A stretch of 64,000 bases of DNA, from assembly GCF_000325665.1 (NCBI RefSeq), contig NC_019908.1, positions 930,001-994,000 on the forward strand. The letters are read 5' to 3'. This document shows, in pieces, positions 54,325-63,349 of this stretch. The first letter of the stretch is position 1. Each line of letters begins with the position of its first letter. The position numbers and the translations under genes were made by a program. The stretch is from Brachyspira pilosicoli P43/6/78. Lineage in GTDB: Bacteria > Spirochaetota > Brachyspiria > Brachyspirales > Brachyspiraceae. The notes under the pieces are model-generated. The model did no database searches. It saw only the letters and a list, made by a program, of their open reading frames with translations, and was not told the origin of the DNA.

Positions 54325-55307
54325 TATTTTCTTTATTAATACTAATTTCTATAATCATAGGTATTATTTCTGTATTCAGTAAACCTCAAAATAAAATTGC
54401 ATCTGTTATTATAAAAGGAAAAGAAGCTAATATTAATACTATACAAAATAAAGAAGGTATTGCTATTATAGATTTGGTAGGCGTAATATCGCATGTGGCA
54501 AGAAAAAATTCACTTGGAATAGAAGAAAAATCTGTAACAGAAAAATTAATTGATGACTTTGAATATTATATGAAAGATGATAATGTAAAAGCCATAGTAT
54601 TACAGGTAGACAGCCCAGGAGGAGCTTTAACTTCTTGCGAAGAGGCATTAAAATATTTACAGGAATTAAAGAAAAAATATCCAAAGCCAATAGTAGCTTC
54701 ATTTAGAAGTATGGCAGCAAGCGGAGGATATTATATTTCTATGATAGCTGATAAAATATATGCCAATGAATCAACACTCACTGGAAGCATAGGCGTAATA
54801 TCTCAGTTTGTTAATGTATCTAGCTTAATGGACAAATATGGAATAAAAATGTATACAATAAAAAGCGGAAGAAATAAAGATTCATTATCTCCGTTTAGAG
54901 AGCCTAGAGAAGATGAGCTTGCTTATTGGCAGGATATGACTTATGAGTTTGTAGCTCAGTTTACTAATGTTGTAGAGACTGCAAGAGGAGACAAAATTAA
55001 AGGCAATAGAGAAGATTTATTTGACGGAAGAGTATTTAGCGGAAAAAGAGCTTTAGAAGTAGGTTTAATTGATAATATTGGTACACTTAAAGATGCAATA
55101 AAAGATGCTGCCGAAATGGCTGAAATAAAAGATGAAGAGCCTTATATTATAAAAAGACCGGAAAATAAAAACTTTATAAACCTAATATTATCAAGCATGC
55201 CTTTTGTTTATAAACCACAGGCTTTGATACCTTATGAGGAATTAATAAATACTAAATATGTAGGTGTTCCTATGTATATTTATCTTCCTAATTATATTGG
55301 AGAGTAA
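54207..55307 (+). CDS. sppA: Signal peptide peptidase SppA, 36K type
   Basis: Membrane-anchored serine protease that degrades released signal peptides. A hydrophilic Gln/Glu/Asn-rich cytoplasmic N-terminus (35 residues) is followed by one membrane helix (about 39-58). The S49 domain carries VLQVDSPGGALTSCEEAL, the nucleophile Ser in RSMAASGGYYISMIADKIYANESTLTGSIGVISQ and the Lys region. The start at 54207 has a very strong GAGGAGGAAAT site located inside the rnj frame, so the 118-base overlap is supported. 366 residues. Confidence 0.92.
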   Translation: MYEQDNQEQENNTQEESKEYTNSSKETEKKENKESKRFIIFSLLILISIIIGIISVFSKPQNKIASVIIKGKEANINTIQNKEGIAIIDLVGVISHVARKNSLGIEEKSVTEKLIDDFEYYMKDDNVKAIVLQVDSPGGALTSCEEALKYLQELKKKYPKPIVASFRSMAASGGYYISMIADKIYANESTLTGSIGVISQFVNVSSLMDKYGIKMYTIKSGRNKDSLSPFREPREDELAYWQDMTYEFVAQFTNVVETARGDKIKGNREDLFDGRVFSGKRALEVGLIDNIGTLKDAIKDAAEMAEIKDEEPYIIKRPENKNFINLILSSMPFVYKPQALIPYEELINTKYVGVPMYIYLPNYIGE

Positions 55308-55308
55308 A

Positions 55309-55872
55309 ATGAAAATATACGAAGCTATATATTATTATTTACTATCTCCTAAAGAGGCTATAAAAAAAGATTTAAAATTAGAGTATGCTTTAATAATATA
55401 TTTAATAGCATCTATTAGTATATCAATATCAGCTTTAATAACTATTGGAACTAAAACTTCTGTATTAAAATTATTAATACTTGTTTTTGGAATATCTGCT
55501 TATATTGCAATATCAAATATACTAAAAATAGCTATTATTAATTTAACTACTACGCTTTTAAATATATCTAATGAAAACTATATCAAAAAATTCATAAAGA
55601 ATTATTTTGCTATATATGGAATATTTATTTTTATTTTACCAATAAGCTTAATTTTTATAAAAAGTTCTGCCTTATTTTTTATACAGTCTATTAGCTTTAT
55701 AATATTTCAAATATATTATTTTTTCATATCATATTATAATATAAAGGAATCTTTTAATATAAATAGCTCATCAAAAGCATTTATAATTTTACTTTCTCCT
55801 ATTATAATAGATTATTTAACATATATATCTTTAATTATATTAATATTTGGAGTTTTTATAAATAGTTTATAA
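55309..55872 (+). CDS. Membrane protein, possibly Yip1-like
   Basis: About 188 residues with five predicted hydrophobic segments. The start at 55309 (MKIYEAIYYYLLSPKEAIKK), two bases after the sppA stop, is preferred because GGAGAG precedes it; the longer frame from 55264 would begin inside sppA. The order of 'short amphipathic start, then five helices' and the SPKEAIKKD motif is like Yip1-domain proteins, but the match is weak. Part of the rnj-sppA transcript. Confidence 0.6.
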   Translation: MKIYEAIYYYLLSPKEAIKKDLKLEYALIIYLIASISISISALITIGTKTSVLKLLILVFGISAYIAISNILKIAIINLTTTLLNISNENYIKKFIKNYFAIYGIFIFILPISLIFIKSSALFFIQSISFIIFQIYYFFISYYNIKESFNINSSSKAFIILLSPIIIDYLTYISLIILIFGVFINSL

Positions 55873-55881
55873 TTTATTGTT

Positions 55882-57177
55882 ATGAAGAAGATAAAGAAAT
55901 ATATTATATTAGAAGCTATAGGTCCTTTTATAGCAGGAGTGCTTTTTTTTACATTTATATTTGTAATACAGCTTTTACCAGAATTATTTAAGCTTATATT
56001 AAACAATGGGGCACCTATATGGACTTCTTTAGAGATATTTGTTTATATGCTTCCATTTAACGTAGCAATCACTATACCAATGTCTATACTAATGGCTGGT
56101 ATTATGGGGTATGGAAGACTTTCTTCTGATAATGAAATAATAGTAATGCGTGCTTTAGGTTTTTCTCATATGAGAATATATGCACCTATTATTATACTTG
56201 GATTTTTTACTTTCTTATTTTCTTTGTTTTTTAATAATGTTGTAATGACTGAATCAAATTATAGATATAGGGCTTTATTTTCTTATATTATTAATATAAG
56301 ACCTTCTATAGCAGTTGGTAAATTAGAGTTTGCTTATATATCAGACATTAATTTATCGATTGGGGCATACTATAGTGATAATAACGGAATGTCTAATGTT
56401 GTTATTTATGATGGTAATTCTCAGGCTAGAAGAATTATTACTGCTAAAAGCGGAAAGTGGAAAAACAATGAGGCTAATTCTAAAGTTATAACATTAACTC
56501 TATATGACGGAATAGTTCAAGAGATGCCTGTATATGGATTTGTAAGCAATGACTTTACTGTCTTTGATGCTATGGATATTAATATAGTGAGGAATGTCAG
56601 TAAATTAAATGACCATGAAAGAGGACTTAGAGAAATACCAGCATGGGAGATAAGAAAAAAAATTAATAATACTTTATCTAGCTCACTTGAAACTGTAACA
56701 AATCAAATAAGCAATATGATATTAATGGCATATTCAAACTCATTTATAACTAATTTAGACGGTGCAACAAACATAATATTAACAAATGCAAATGTATCTC
56801 TTAGCTCTTTTTCAAATACATATGTAACAACAAATTATGCTGAACTGGATAGATTAATAAAAACTGCTGAAAAAGAATCTGTGCCATATTTTTATTACGT
56901 AGAGTTTCATAAATTTATATCAATACCAGCTGCTTGTTTGTTTATGGTATTTATTGGAGCTCCTTTGGGTATAGTTGGTAAAAGAAGCGGTAGAGGCTTT
57001 GGATTTGGTCTTTCTGTAATAGTAGTAGTAGTATATTATATATTAATTACTGTAGCAGAAATTATAGCAGGAAACAGAAAAGTGCCTGGATTTGTTGCTA
57101 TGTGGTTTCCAAATATAGTATTGGCCGTCATAGGAGGATTTCTTATGATACGCTCATTCTTTAGTAAAGGAAAATAA
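55882..57177 (+). CDS. LptF/LptG-family lipopolysaccharide transport permease
   Basis: YjgP/YjgQ family permease that with LptB extracts lipid A-based glycolipid from the inner membrane. The N-terminus MKKIKKYIILEAIGPFIAGVLFFTFIFVIQLLPELFKLI, the helices around 55-75 and 85-115 with DNEIIVMRALGFSHMRIYAP, a large periplasmic beta-jellyroll (about 140-330) and three final helices (FISIPAACLFMVFIGAPLGIV ...) fit the family. The LptF/G distinction cannot be made from one copy. Starts 10 bases after the previous gene. Brachyspira makes lipooligosaccharide, so the function fits. Confidence 0.85.
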   Translation: MKKIKKYIILEAIGPFIAGVLFFTFIFVIQLLPELFKLILNNGAPIWTSLEIFVYMLPFNVAITIPMSILMAGIMGYGRLSSDNEIIVMRALGFSHMRIYAPIIILGFFTFLFSLFFNNVVMTESNYRYRALFSYIINIRPSIAVGKLEFAYISDINLSIGAYYSDNNGMSNVVIYDGNSQARRIITAKSGKWKNNEANSKVITLTLYDGIVQEMPVYGFVSNDFTVFDAMDINIVRNVSKLNDHERGLREIPAWEIRKKINNTLSSSLETVTNQISNMILMAYSNSFITNLDGATNIILTNANVSLSSFSNTYVTTNYAELDRLIKTAEKESVPYFYYVEFHKFISIPAACLFMVFIGAPLGIVGKRSGRGFGFGLSVIVVVVYYILITVAEIIAGNRKVPGFVAMWFPNIVLAVIGGFLMIRSFFSKGK

Positions 57178-57343
57178 TAATATAGTTATTATAATTTCAA
57201 AATATTTAATAAATTATTTATTATAATAATAAGATTTGCTATAATAGATTCTTTGATAGATGTATATTTTTTCATTCTTATAAAAAGTAAAAGAAATTCA
57301 ATTAGTAATATTTTTTATATATTATGTGTTTTATAAAATATAT

Positions 57344-57380
57344 AAAAAAAGGAATAGATTATATATTAATCTACTCCTTT
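57344..57380 (-). terminator. Intrinsic terminator of the NHL/VWA gene
   Basis: AAAGGAATAGATTA (57348-57361) pairs with TAATCTACTCCTTT (57367-57380) with one mismatch. The minus strand then has U7 (A-run 57344-57350). It lies 19 bases beyond the stop at 57399. The rest of the 57178-57398 gap is AT-rich. Confidence 0.8.
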
Positions 57381-57398
57381 ATAATATTTATAAAACTT

Positions 57399-59502
57399 TT
57401 AAGGCAATATAAATCCAGATTCCTCTTCACCAAACATATCTCTATAATTAACTCTCACCTTTAATGACCTATACTGACCTTTTTCTAAATTATTTTTAAA
57501 GCTATTGAAATAAATAAAATATCTTCCAAAATTAATATTTTTTATATTCATAAGTTCATTAGCATAATTAATAGAATTGTCAGCATTTATACTATAGCCA
57601 TAAGTAGATTTAGTCATTAAATCATAGAAATAATTTGTTTTATTAACTCCAATATAAACTTGATTCAATGAAACAGCATTATTTTTAGCATAGTTATATA
57701 GGTCTGTAAAATCCATCATAGAAAATACAGTATCATCAGGGTCGCTTACTGAGAAGTTAATGATAGCAGTCTTCTTAAAACTATTTGCAGAAAGTCTAAT
57801 AGCCTCATAATAAGCATTATCTAAAGCTGATATACCGCCTACAAATCTAAAATTATTAGCATTTTCTAATATTCTTAAATTAGCAGCAGAATATCCGTCA
57901 GATTTATAAACCTCATCATTATAATGTATAACCATTACTTCATCATTATTAGTTAAACTCAAAGTAAAATTACTAATCTCTTCTTTTATTCTACTTTCAT
58001 AAGGTTTAGCAGCAGCACTGTCTTCAATAAGGAATATAAACCTATACTCATGAAGCTCCGGAGCATCATACATTCCAACTTTAGCGTATATATTATCATT
58101 TTCTATAACTTCAAAGTTCTCAGCAGTAAGACCAACAATAGGATTAGTAAGTCTGTCGCGTACAGTTACAGAAGCAACAACAACAGGATATTTATTTAAA
58201 TATTCTCTGTCAATAAATACATCTAAATTAGCATAATACTCTTCTTTTCTTGTATAAACATCTATTCTTCCAGATAAAAAGTCTGTAAGATAAATACTCT
58301 TATTAGCATCTTCAGTTACAGATGTAGGAGTAGCAGTATATCTCTCAGAATTATTAAACAAAGTAAAAATATCATTATTTATATCATAATAATACACCCT
58401 GCTTCCATCAGCTATAAACAAATTTCCATCAGAAGCAAAAGATAATCCTCTAGGCTCATTAAACAACTCATGCTTAATAGTAGAAATATAATTGCCATTT
58501 AAATCGAATTTCTGTACTCTCTTATTACCCATATCCGCAACATAAATATAATTATTATCAACAACTATACCCGCAGGAGAAAAGAACTCTCCATCATTCT
58601 CACCCATCTTTCCAAAACTATCTAAATAATTTCCATTAACATCAAACACTACAATTCTATTATTTCCAGTATCAGATACATATAGCCTTCCTCCATTATC
58701 AGCATATAATGAAGAAGGACCAAGAAGCTGACCATTGCTTATGCCAGTGTTTCCTATATTTGTAATATAATTTCCGTTATTATCATATTTAAATATTTTA
58801 TCTCTTTTAGTGTTTGCTATATATATATATCCGTCATTATCAATAGTGAATCCTCTAGGATTTTCTAATTTCTCATAAGGATAAACTCTTGTTACAAACT
58901 GTATAGCCTTTCTCCACCAACTATTTTGCTGCTCTTCCAATCTTTTGCCATTTGATATTTTTCTTATTAAGTTTCCGTTTACATCAAATTGCTTTAATGA
59001 AGAATCGCTATAATCTAATACATACAAAGTACCGTCTTCAGCCATTTCTATTTGTATAGGCTGATTAATATTTTTTAAGAAATTAGCATTTGTAGAGAAG
59101 TTTTTAAGATAAATAAAATTGCTTAAAGTATCTTTAGTCTCTTCGGCAACATTTGCAGTATAATATTTATTAATTTTAGAAAGTATTATAGGGTCTTGAT
59201 AACCCATTCTAGTAATATTCATCCATTCATTAATAGCAAGATTCATATATCCAGCCTTATATAAAGCTCTGCTATACCAATATCTAATAAACTTATCCAT
59301 TGGATTTGTATTAAGAGAAGTTCTAAAGCTAGCTATTGCTGCATCATAACGTTCTTGATTATAATAATGTACACCTCTGATTAATTCTCTGTAGGAGTCG
59401 TAGCTATCTGTGTTTACATAATACGGGGTTTTGTCTAAGGGGTATGAAAGCGATACAGTTAACAAAAAAAATAACCATAAACGCTAGAAGTTTTACTCTC
59501 AT
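57399..59502 (-). CDS. Exported TPR-NHL-VWA protein with out-of-frame signal peptide
   Basis: The clean frame begins at a TTG (59465), but an ATG at 59502 with AGAGGA upstream encodes a signal-peptide start (MRVKLLAFMVIF). It goes out of frame at T8 (plus-strand A8, 59464-59471). With T7 the protein reads through ...LLTVSLSYPLDKTPYY into the long frame. Residues 40-95 of the long frame are TPR (YRELIRGVHYYNQERYDAAIASFRTSLNTNP). About six NHL propeller units follow (NPRGFTIDNDGYIYIANT; GPSSLYADNGGRLYVSDTGNNRIVVFD; SPAGIVVDNNYIYVADMGNKRVQKFD). Then a linker and a VWA-like domain whose metal motif is FLIEDSAA, imperfect. Likely an exported ligand-binding protein. It is the last unit of the flagellar-side region. 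Confidence 0.7.
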
Positions 59503-59578
59503 AAATCCTCTTTTTTTTAGTTTATTTTATGGTTTTTAAATAAATTATATTATAATAATAAAATAATAATGATAACAA

Positions 59579-59651
59579 AGCCCACTATCGGGATTGAACC
59601 GATGACCCTCACCTTACCATGGTGATGCTCTACCTGCTGAGCTAAGTGGGC
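59579..59651 (-). tRNA. tRNA-Thr (GGT)
   Basis: The minus strand reads GCCCACT ... AGTGGGC for the acceptor, AGCTCAGCAGGTAGAGC for the D arm and TCACC-ATGGTAA-GGTGA for the anticodon arm. The anticodon is GGT. The T arm (TCGGTTCAATCCCGA) is complete. Discriminator is U; CCA not encoded. Confidence 0.95.
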
Positions 59652-59665
59652 ACTTTTTCATTTTT

Positions 59666-59694
59666 ATTATAAAATTACAGACTAAAAAAGTCAA
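59666..59694 (-). promoter_or_regulatory. Sigma-70 promoter for tRNA-Thr
   Basis: On the minus strand TTGACT (59694-59689) and TATAAT (59671-59666) with a 17-base spacer. The start would be some ten bases before the tRNA. It lies directly after the lytic transglycosylase gene. Confidence 0.75.
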
Positions 59695-59709
59695 GCAAAA
59701 ATAATATGT

Positions 59710-60426
59710 TTACTTTATATAGCCTATAATATTTTTAACATAATTTTTAGTTTCATCTATATTAGGTATTCTTTGTAATTTATCTACCAAAGAAGGACCC
59801 GCATTATAAGCAGATAAAGATAAATCTAATCTGCCGTCATATCTATTTAGCATTTGTGATAAATATTTAGTACCAGCCATTATATTAGTATAAGGGTCTT
59901 TAAGCATCTCTTTATCAGTTACTCCAAGACCAACTCCTGTAGAAGGCATTATCTGCATTAAACCAATAGCTCCCTTGTGGCTAACAGCATTAGGCATATA
60001 GTTTGATTCTTGCTTTATAACTGCCTTAATTAAATCTTCAGGTACAGAATATTTAGTAGAAGCTTCTTTAATGATATCATCATAAGTTGATGGGAAAGAT
60101 GCTTTTTTATAGGCATTTAAAGCTTTAGAAAAACTATTGCTGGCATCATCATATACACCAAAAGAAATTTTACCATTAAATGCTTCGTTATTACTAGTAT
60201 TTATTTTTTTATTGCTTGCTTCTACAGTTGCTGCAACATTATCAGTTTTATTTATATTATCTAATTGACTATTATTTTTTACAGAGTTTTCTGCAATAGC
60301 TTCATTTAAATGCTCAGAAAAAGGCTTTGTAGGAGGAGTTGTATTAAGCGGAGCAAAACCTAATTGATTAAATCTCTCTTGAATCTCCCCTATTCTAACA
60401 TGTATTCTTTGTACTGCCTCTATCAT
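59710..60426 (-). CDS. Lytic transglycosylase in the flagellar cluster
   Basis: Residues 115-238 are an SLT (goose-lysozyme-like) domain: DLIKAVIKQESNYMPNAVSHKGAIGLMQIMP with catalytic Glu140, then GTKYLSQMLNRY and LSAYNAGPSLV. The first 110 residues are a low-complexity Asn/Thr-rich spacer. No signal peptide is visible, so export by the flagellar type III route is possible. Placed 20 bases after fliJ, it may open peptidoglycan for periplasmic flagella, as FlgJ-type or Borrelia flagellar lytic enzymes do. 238 residues. Confidence 0.8.
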   Translation of the reverse strand: MIEAVQRIHVRIGEIQERFNQLGFAPLNTTPPTKPFSEHLNEAIAENSVKNNSQLDNINKTDNVAATVEASNKKINTSNNEAFNGKISFGVYDDASNSFSKALNAYKKASFPSTYDDIIKEASTKYSVPEDLIKAVIKQESNYMPNAVSHKGAIGLMQIMPSTGVGLGVTDKEMLKDPYTNIMAGTKYLSQMLNRYDGRLDLSLSAYNAGPSLVDKLQRIPNIDETKNYVKNIIGYIK

Positions 60427-60446
60427 AAAAAAATCCTTAAATTATT

Positions 60447-60884
60447 TTAATTGACATAATAGTCATTTTTCCATTCATCTAATTTAGACTGCTCTTCTTT
60501 ATTCATTAACTTTTTATATTCCAACAATTTTTTCTCTTTCAATATTTCAACAGCCCTTCTCTGTCTAGTAGCCTCTTGTAAAACATTCTGTCTTTTTCTA
60601 AGCTCAATTCCTATTTCAGACATCTTCCTATCATGTATTGCTATTTGAGAGTTTAAAGCAAGCATATATTCTCCCAAATAAATACTCATATTAATCATCT
60701 CGCTAGTGTCTTCAATAGAGTCTACTATTTTTATACCGTCATTTATTTTTAAAATGCAATTATCTTTACCCTCTTTTTCTTTGTTATATAAAGCAGAAAC
60801 CTCCGCAACTTCGGCCTGTTTTTTTTTCTCTATGTTTTTTCTAAGTTTATATAAAGGCTCAAGTTTAAAATCAAATCTCTTCAT
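60447..60884 (-). CDS. fliJ: Flagellar export chaperone FliJ
   Basis: A short coiled-coil protein of 145 residues. It starts MKRFDFKLEPLYKLRKNIEKKKQAEVAEV, the typical FliJ opening. It continues as an uninterrupted, heavily charged helix (QATRQRRAVEILKEKKLLEYKKLMNKEEQSKLDEW). FliJ acts as the stalk of the FliI ATPase hexamer and helps export substrates. It lies between fliI and the lytic transglycosylase. Its ATG is 19 bases after the fliI stop. Confidence 0.85.
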   Translation of the reverse strand: MKRFDFKLEPLYKLRKNIEKKKQAEVAEVSALYNKEKEGKDNCILKINDGIKIVDSIEDTSEMINMSIYLGEYMLALNSQIAIHDRKMSEIGIELRKRQNVLQEATRQRRAVEILKEKKLLEYKKLMNKEEQSKLDEWKNDYYVN

Positions 60885-60902
60885 AATCTTCTAACACTTA
60901 AA

Positions 60903-62372
60903 TTATAATATTACAACACTGTCTTCCTGTTTAACATTATCGGAAATTTCTTTATAGTCATTTGCACTTTTTACATCGCCATTATTAAGTAAATCCTCTT
61001 CTATTTCATTTTTAGAATAAAACATAGAAAGCAGATTTTCTTTACTGTCTGCAAAACTAGAAAGCTCATACATATCCTGCTGTAAATACCTATCCATCAA
61101 AGGTTTATATTCTATAGCCCTATCAACTTCAGGCATACTTCCCTTAGCATAACCGCCAATCATAATAAGCTCTTTAACTTCATTATAATCAGCACTCATT
61201 TTCAAAAACTCTCTAGCAGCTTTTTTATGCATATTAGAAACAACTTCATTCATAATCCTAGATATGCTTTTATTTATATCAATAGCAGGGAAATGTCCTC
61301 TATTAGCTAAATCTCTAGATAAAACAATGTGCCCGTCTAATATACCTCTCACAGCATCAGTAATAGGCTCGTCCAAATCATCACCTTCAACCAATACATT
61401 GTAGAAAGCTGTAATTGTGCCTTTTGAAGAAGTACCAGTTCTCTCTAATAATTGTGCTAATTCTGAAAAAACACTAGGAGTATATCCTCTTGTAGTAGGA
61501 GGCTCACCTCTAGAAAGCCCTATCTCTCTTTGAGCTAAAGCAAAACGAGTTACAGAGTCCACCATAAACATAACATCTTTGCCTTGGTCTCTAAAATATT
61601 CGGCTATTGTAGTAGCAGTATATGCAGCACGTACTCTTAAAAGCGGAGCATCATCGCTAGTAGCAACAACAACTACACTTCTTTTTAAGCCCTCTTCTCC
61701 AAGGTCTCTTTCTATAAAATCTAATACCTCTCTTCTTCTCTCACCAATTAATGCAATAACATTAACATCAGCATTAGTGTTTCTTGCTATCATAGATAAA
61801 AGCGTAGATTTACCAACACCCGTACCGCTCATTATAGCCATACGCTGACCCTTGCCAACGGTAAGAAGCCCGTCTATAGCACGTACACCTGTTTGTATAT
61901 TCTTTTTAATTCTTGGTCTATTTAATGGATTTACAGAAGTATGATTTATAGGTATAGGAGTTTCATAAAATTTATGTCCGCCGCCGCTTAAAGGCTTACC
62001 CATACCATTTAATACAGTACCTAAAATCTTCTCAGAACAAATAATAGATAAAGGCTTATCAAAAGAATAAACCATATTTCCAAAAGTAATACCGTTTACA
62101 CTTCCGTAAGTAGAAAGTAAAACATCTTGATTTCTAAACCCTATAACTTCAGCATCTATATATGTATCATCATTTTTGTATATACGGCAAATATCTCCAA
62201 GCTTTGCAAAAGGACCTTCACTCACAACAAGAGAACCTATAACCTCTTTTACCTTACCGCAAAACTTGAGCATTGCAACATCATCAACAACCTTTCTGTA
62301 TTTGTCAAAAGAGTCATGTATCTCTCTAAAAGAATGCTCTCTCTCACCCTCTATTTTTCCGCCTTCAAACAT
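60903..62372 (-). CDS. fliI: Flagellum-specific ATPase FliI
   Basis: F1-like ATPase that drives flagellar protein export. Walker A GTGVGKST at 183-190, GERRREVLDF at 210-219, DSVTRFALAQREIGLSRGEPPTTRGYTPSVFSELAQLLERTG and the conserved EGDDLDEPITDAVRGILDGHIVLSR are all present. 489 residues, slightly long because of an acidic C-terminal extension (NDYKEISDNVKQEDSVVIL). Between fliH and fliJ in the canonical order. Confidence 0.96.
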   Translation of the reverse strand: MFEGGKIEGEREHSFREIHDSFDKYRKVVDDVAMLKFCGKVKEVIGSLVVSEGPFAKLGDICRIYKNDDTYIDAEVIGFRNQDVLLSTYGSVNGITFGNMVYSFDKPLSIICSEKILGTVLNGMGKPLSGGGHKFYETPIPINHTSVNPLNRPRIKKNIQTGVRAIDGLLTVGKGQRMAIMSGTGVGKSTLLSMIARNTNADVNVIALIGERRREVLDFIERDLGEEGLKRSVVVVATSDDAPLLRVRAAYTATTIAEYFRDQGKDVMFMVDSVTRFALAQREIGLSRGEPPTTRGYTPSVFSELAQLLERTGTSSKGTITAFYNVLVEGDDLDEPITDAVRGILDGHIVLSRDLANRGHFPAIDINKSISRIMNEVVSNMHKKAAREFLKMSADYNEVKELIMIGGYAKGSMPEVDRAIEYKPLMDRYLQQDMYELSSFADSKENLLSMFYSKNEIEEDLLNNGDVKSANDYKEISDNVKQEDSVVIL

Positions 62373-62411
62373 AAATAAACCTTTTTATATATAGTAGTTT
62401 TTTCTTAATAA

Positions 62412-63311
62412 TTAAAATCCTTTTATAGGCTCTACTTCTTTTATAGCAGTTTCTATTTCATTTAATTGAGTGTTAATTCTAGCATCAATGTCGCCGAAAT
62501 CAGTTTCTATCATACAACCGCCCACATCAACATTAGGGTCTTCTAATACAGTAACACCCTCAATCTTATCAAGCATCTGATAAAACTCATCTTTATGCCT
62601 TGCAGAAATCTCTAAATCATCAATATTTACTCTTATAGTGATTTTAGTTCTTCCTTTAATTCTTCTTAATGCCTCTTGAATATTCCTTATTACTATACCC
62701 TTGTCTTTTTCTGTGAGCATTTTTACTACTCTCTTAGCAATAAGTATAGCAACTTCTATAAGCTGAGCTTCTGCTGTATCTATTATTTCATTTCTCTTAT
62801 TAATAGTTTCAGCTAATATCTTTTTTAACTTTTCATTAAGTTTAGTTAAATCATTATTGCCGTCAGCAAAAGATTTTTCAAAGCCTTCATCATAACCTTT
62901 AGCATATCCTTCTTTGTATGCAGCTTCTTTTATAGATTCAGACTCATTTTGTATTCTTTCTTTTTCAGCATTAGCATCTTGTATGATTCTTGAAGCATCT
63001 ACTTTAGCCTGTTCAGACATAATATGAACTTCATTTTGCTTAGCTTTAAAAATTTCAAAAGCCTGATTTTTAGCATCTTCTATAATTCTCTGAGCCTCAT
63101 CAGCAGCCTTTCTTCTCATGTCTTTTAAATCTTCTTCCCACTGAGCTCTAAGTCCAGCAATCTCTGCCTCAATCTCCTCTATAGAAGGACCATGATACTC
63201 TTCCTGTTCTTCAAAATCTATCTCCTCTTGAAGCTTATGATGAGGTACAGCTATATTAACTTTCTGAGTAAGTTCAACAATACTTTTAGCCTTAAAAACC
63301 TTTTCTGGCAT
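62412..63311 (-). CDS. fliH: Flagellar assembly protein FliH
   Basis: Regulator and stator-like partner of FliI. The 299-residue protein has a charged N-terminal part with a long coiled coil (EAEIAGLRAQWEEDLKDMRRKAADEAQRIIEDAKNQAFEIFKAK). A GxxxG-like stretch follows (KEGYAKGYDEGFEKSFADG) before the conserved C-terminal domain (LIEVAILIAKRVVKMLTEKD ... VGGCMIETDFGDIDARINTQLNEIETAIKEV). It starts 38 bases after the fliG stop and leads into fliI. Confidence 0.88.
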   Translation of the reverse strand: MPEKVFKAKSIVELTQKVNIAVPHHKLQEEIDFEEQEEYHGPSIEEIEAEIAGLRAQWEEDLKDMRRKAADEAQRIIEDAKNQAFEIFKAKQNEVHIMSEQAKVDASRIIQDANAEKERIQNESESIKEAAYKEGYAKGYDEGFEKSFADGNNDLTKLNEKLKKILAETINKRNEIIDTAEAQLIEVAILIAKRVVKMLTEKDKGIVIRNIQEALRRIKGRTKITIRVNIDDLEISARHKDEFYQMLDKIEGVTVLEDPNVDVGGCMIETDFGDIDARINTQLNEIETAIKEVEPIKGF

Positions 63312-63349
63312 AATTAAAACTCCTAATTAATAATCAAAATAAATACACA

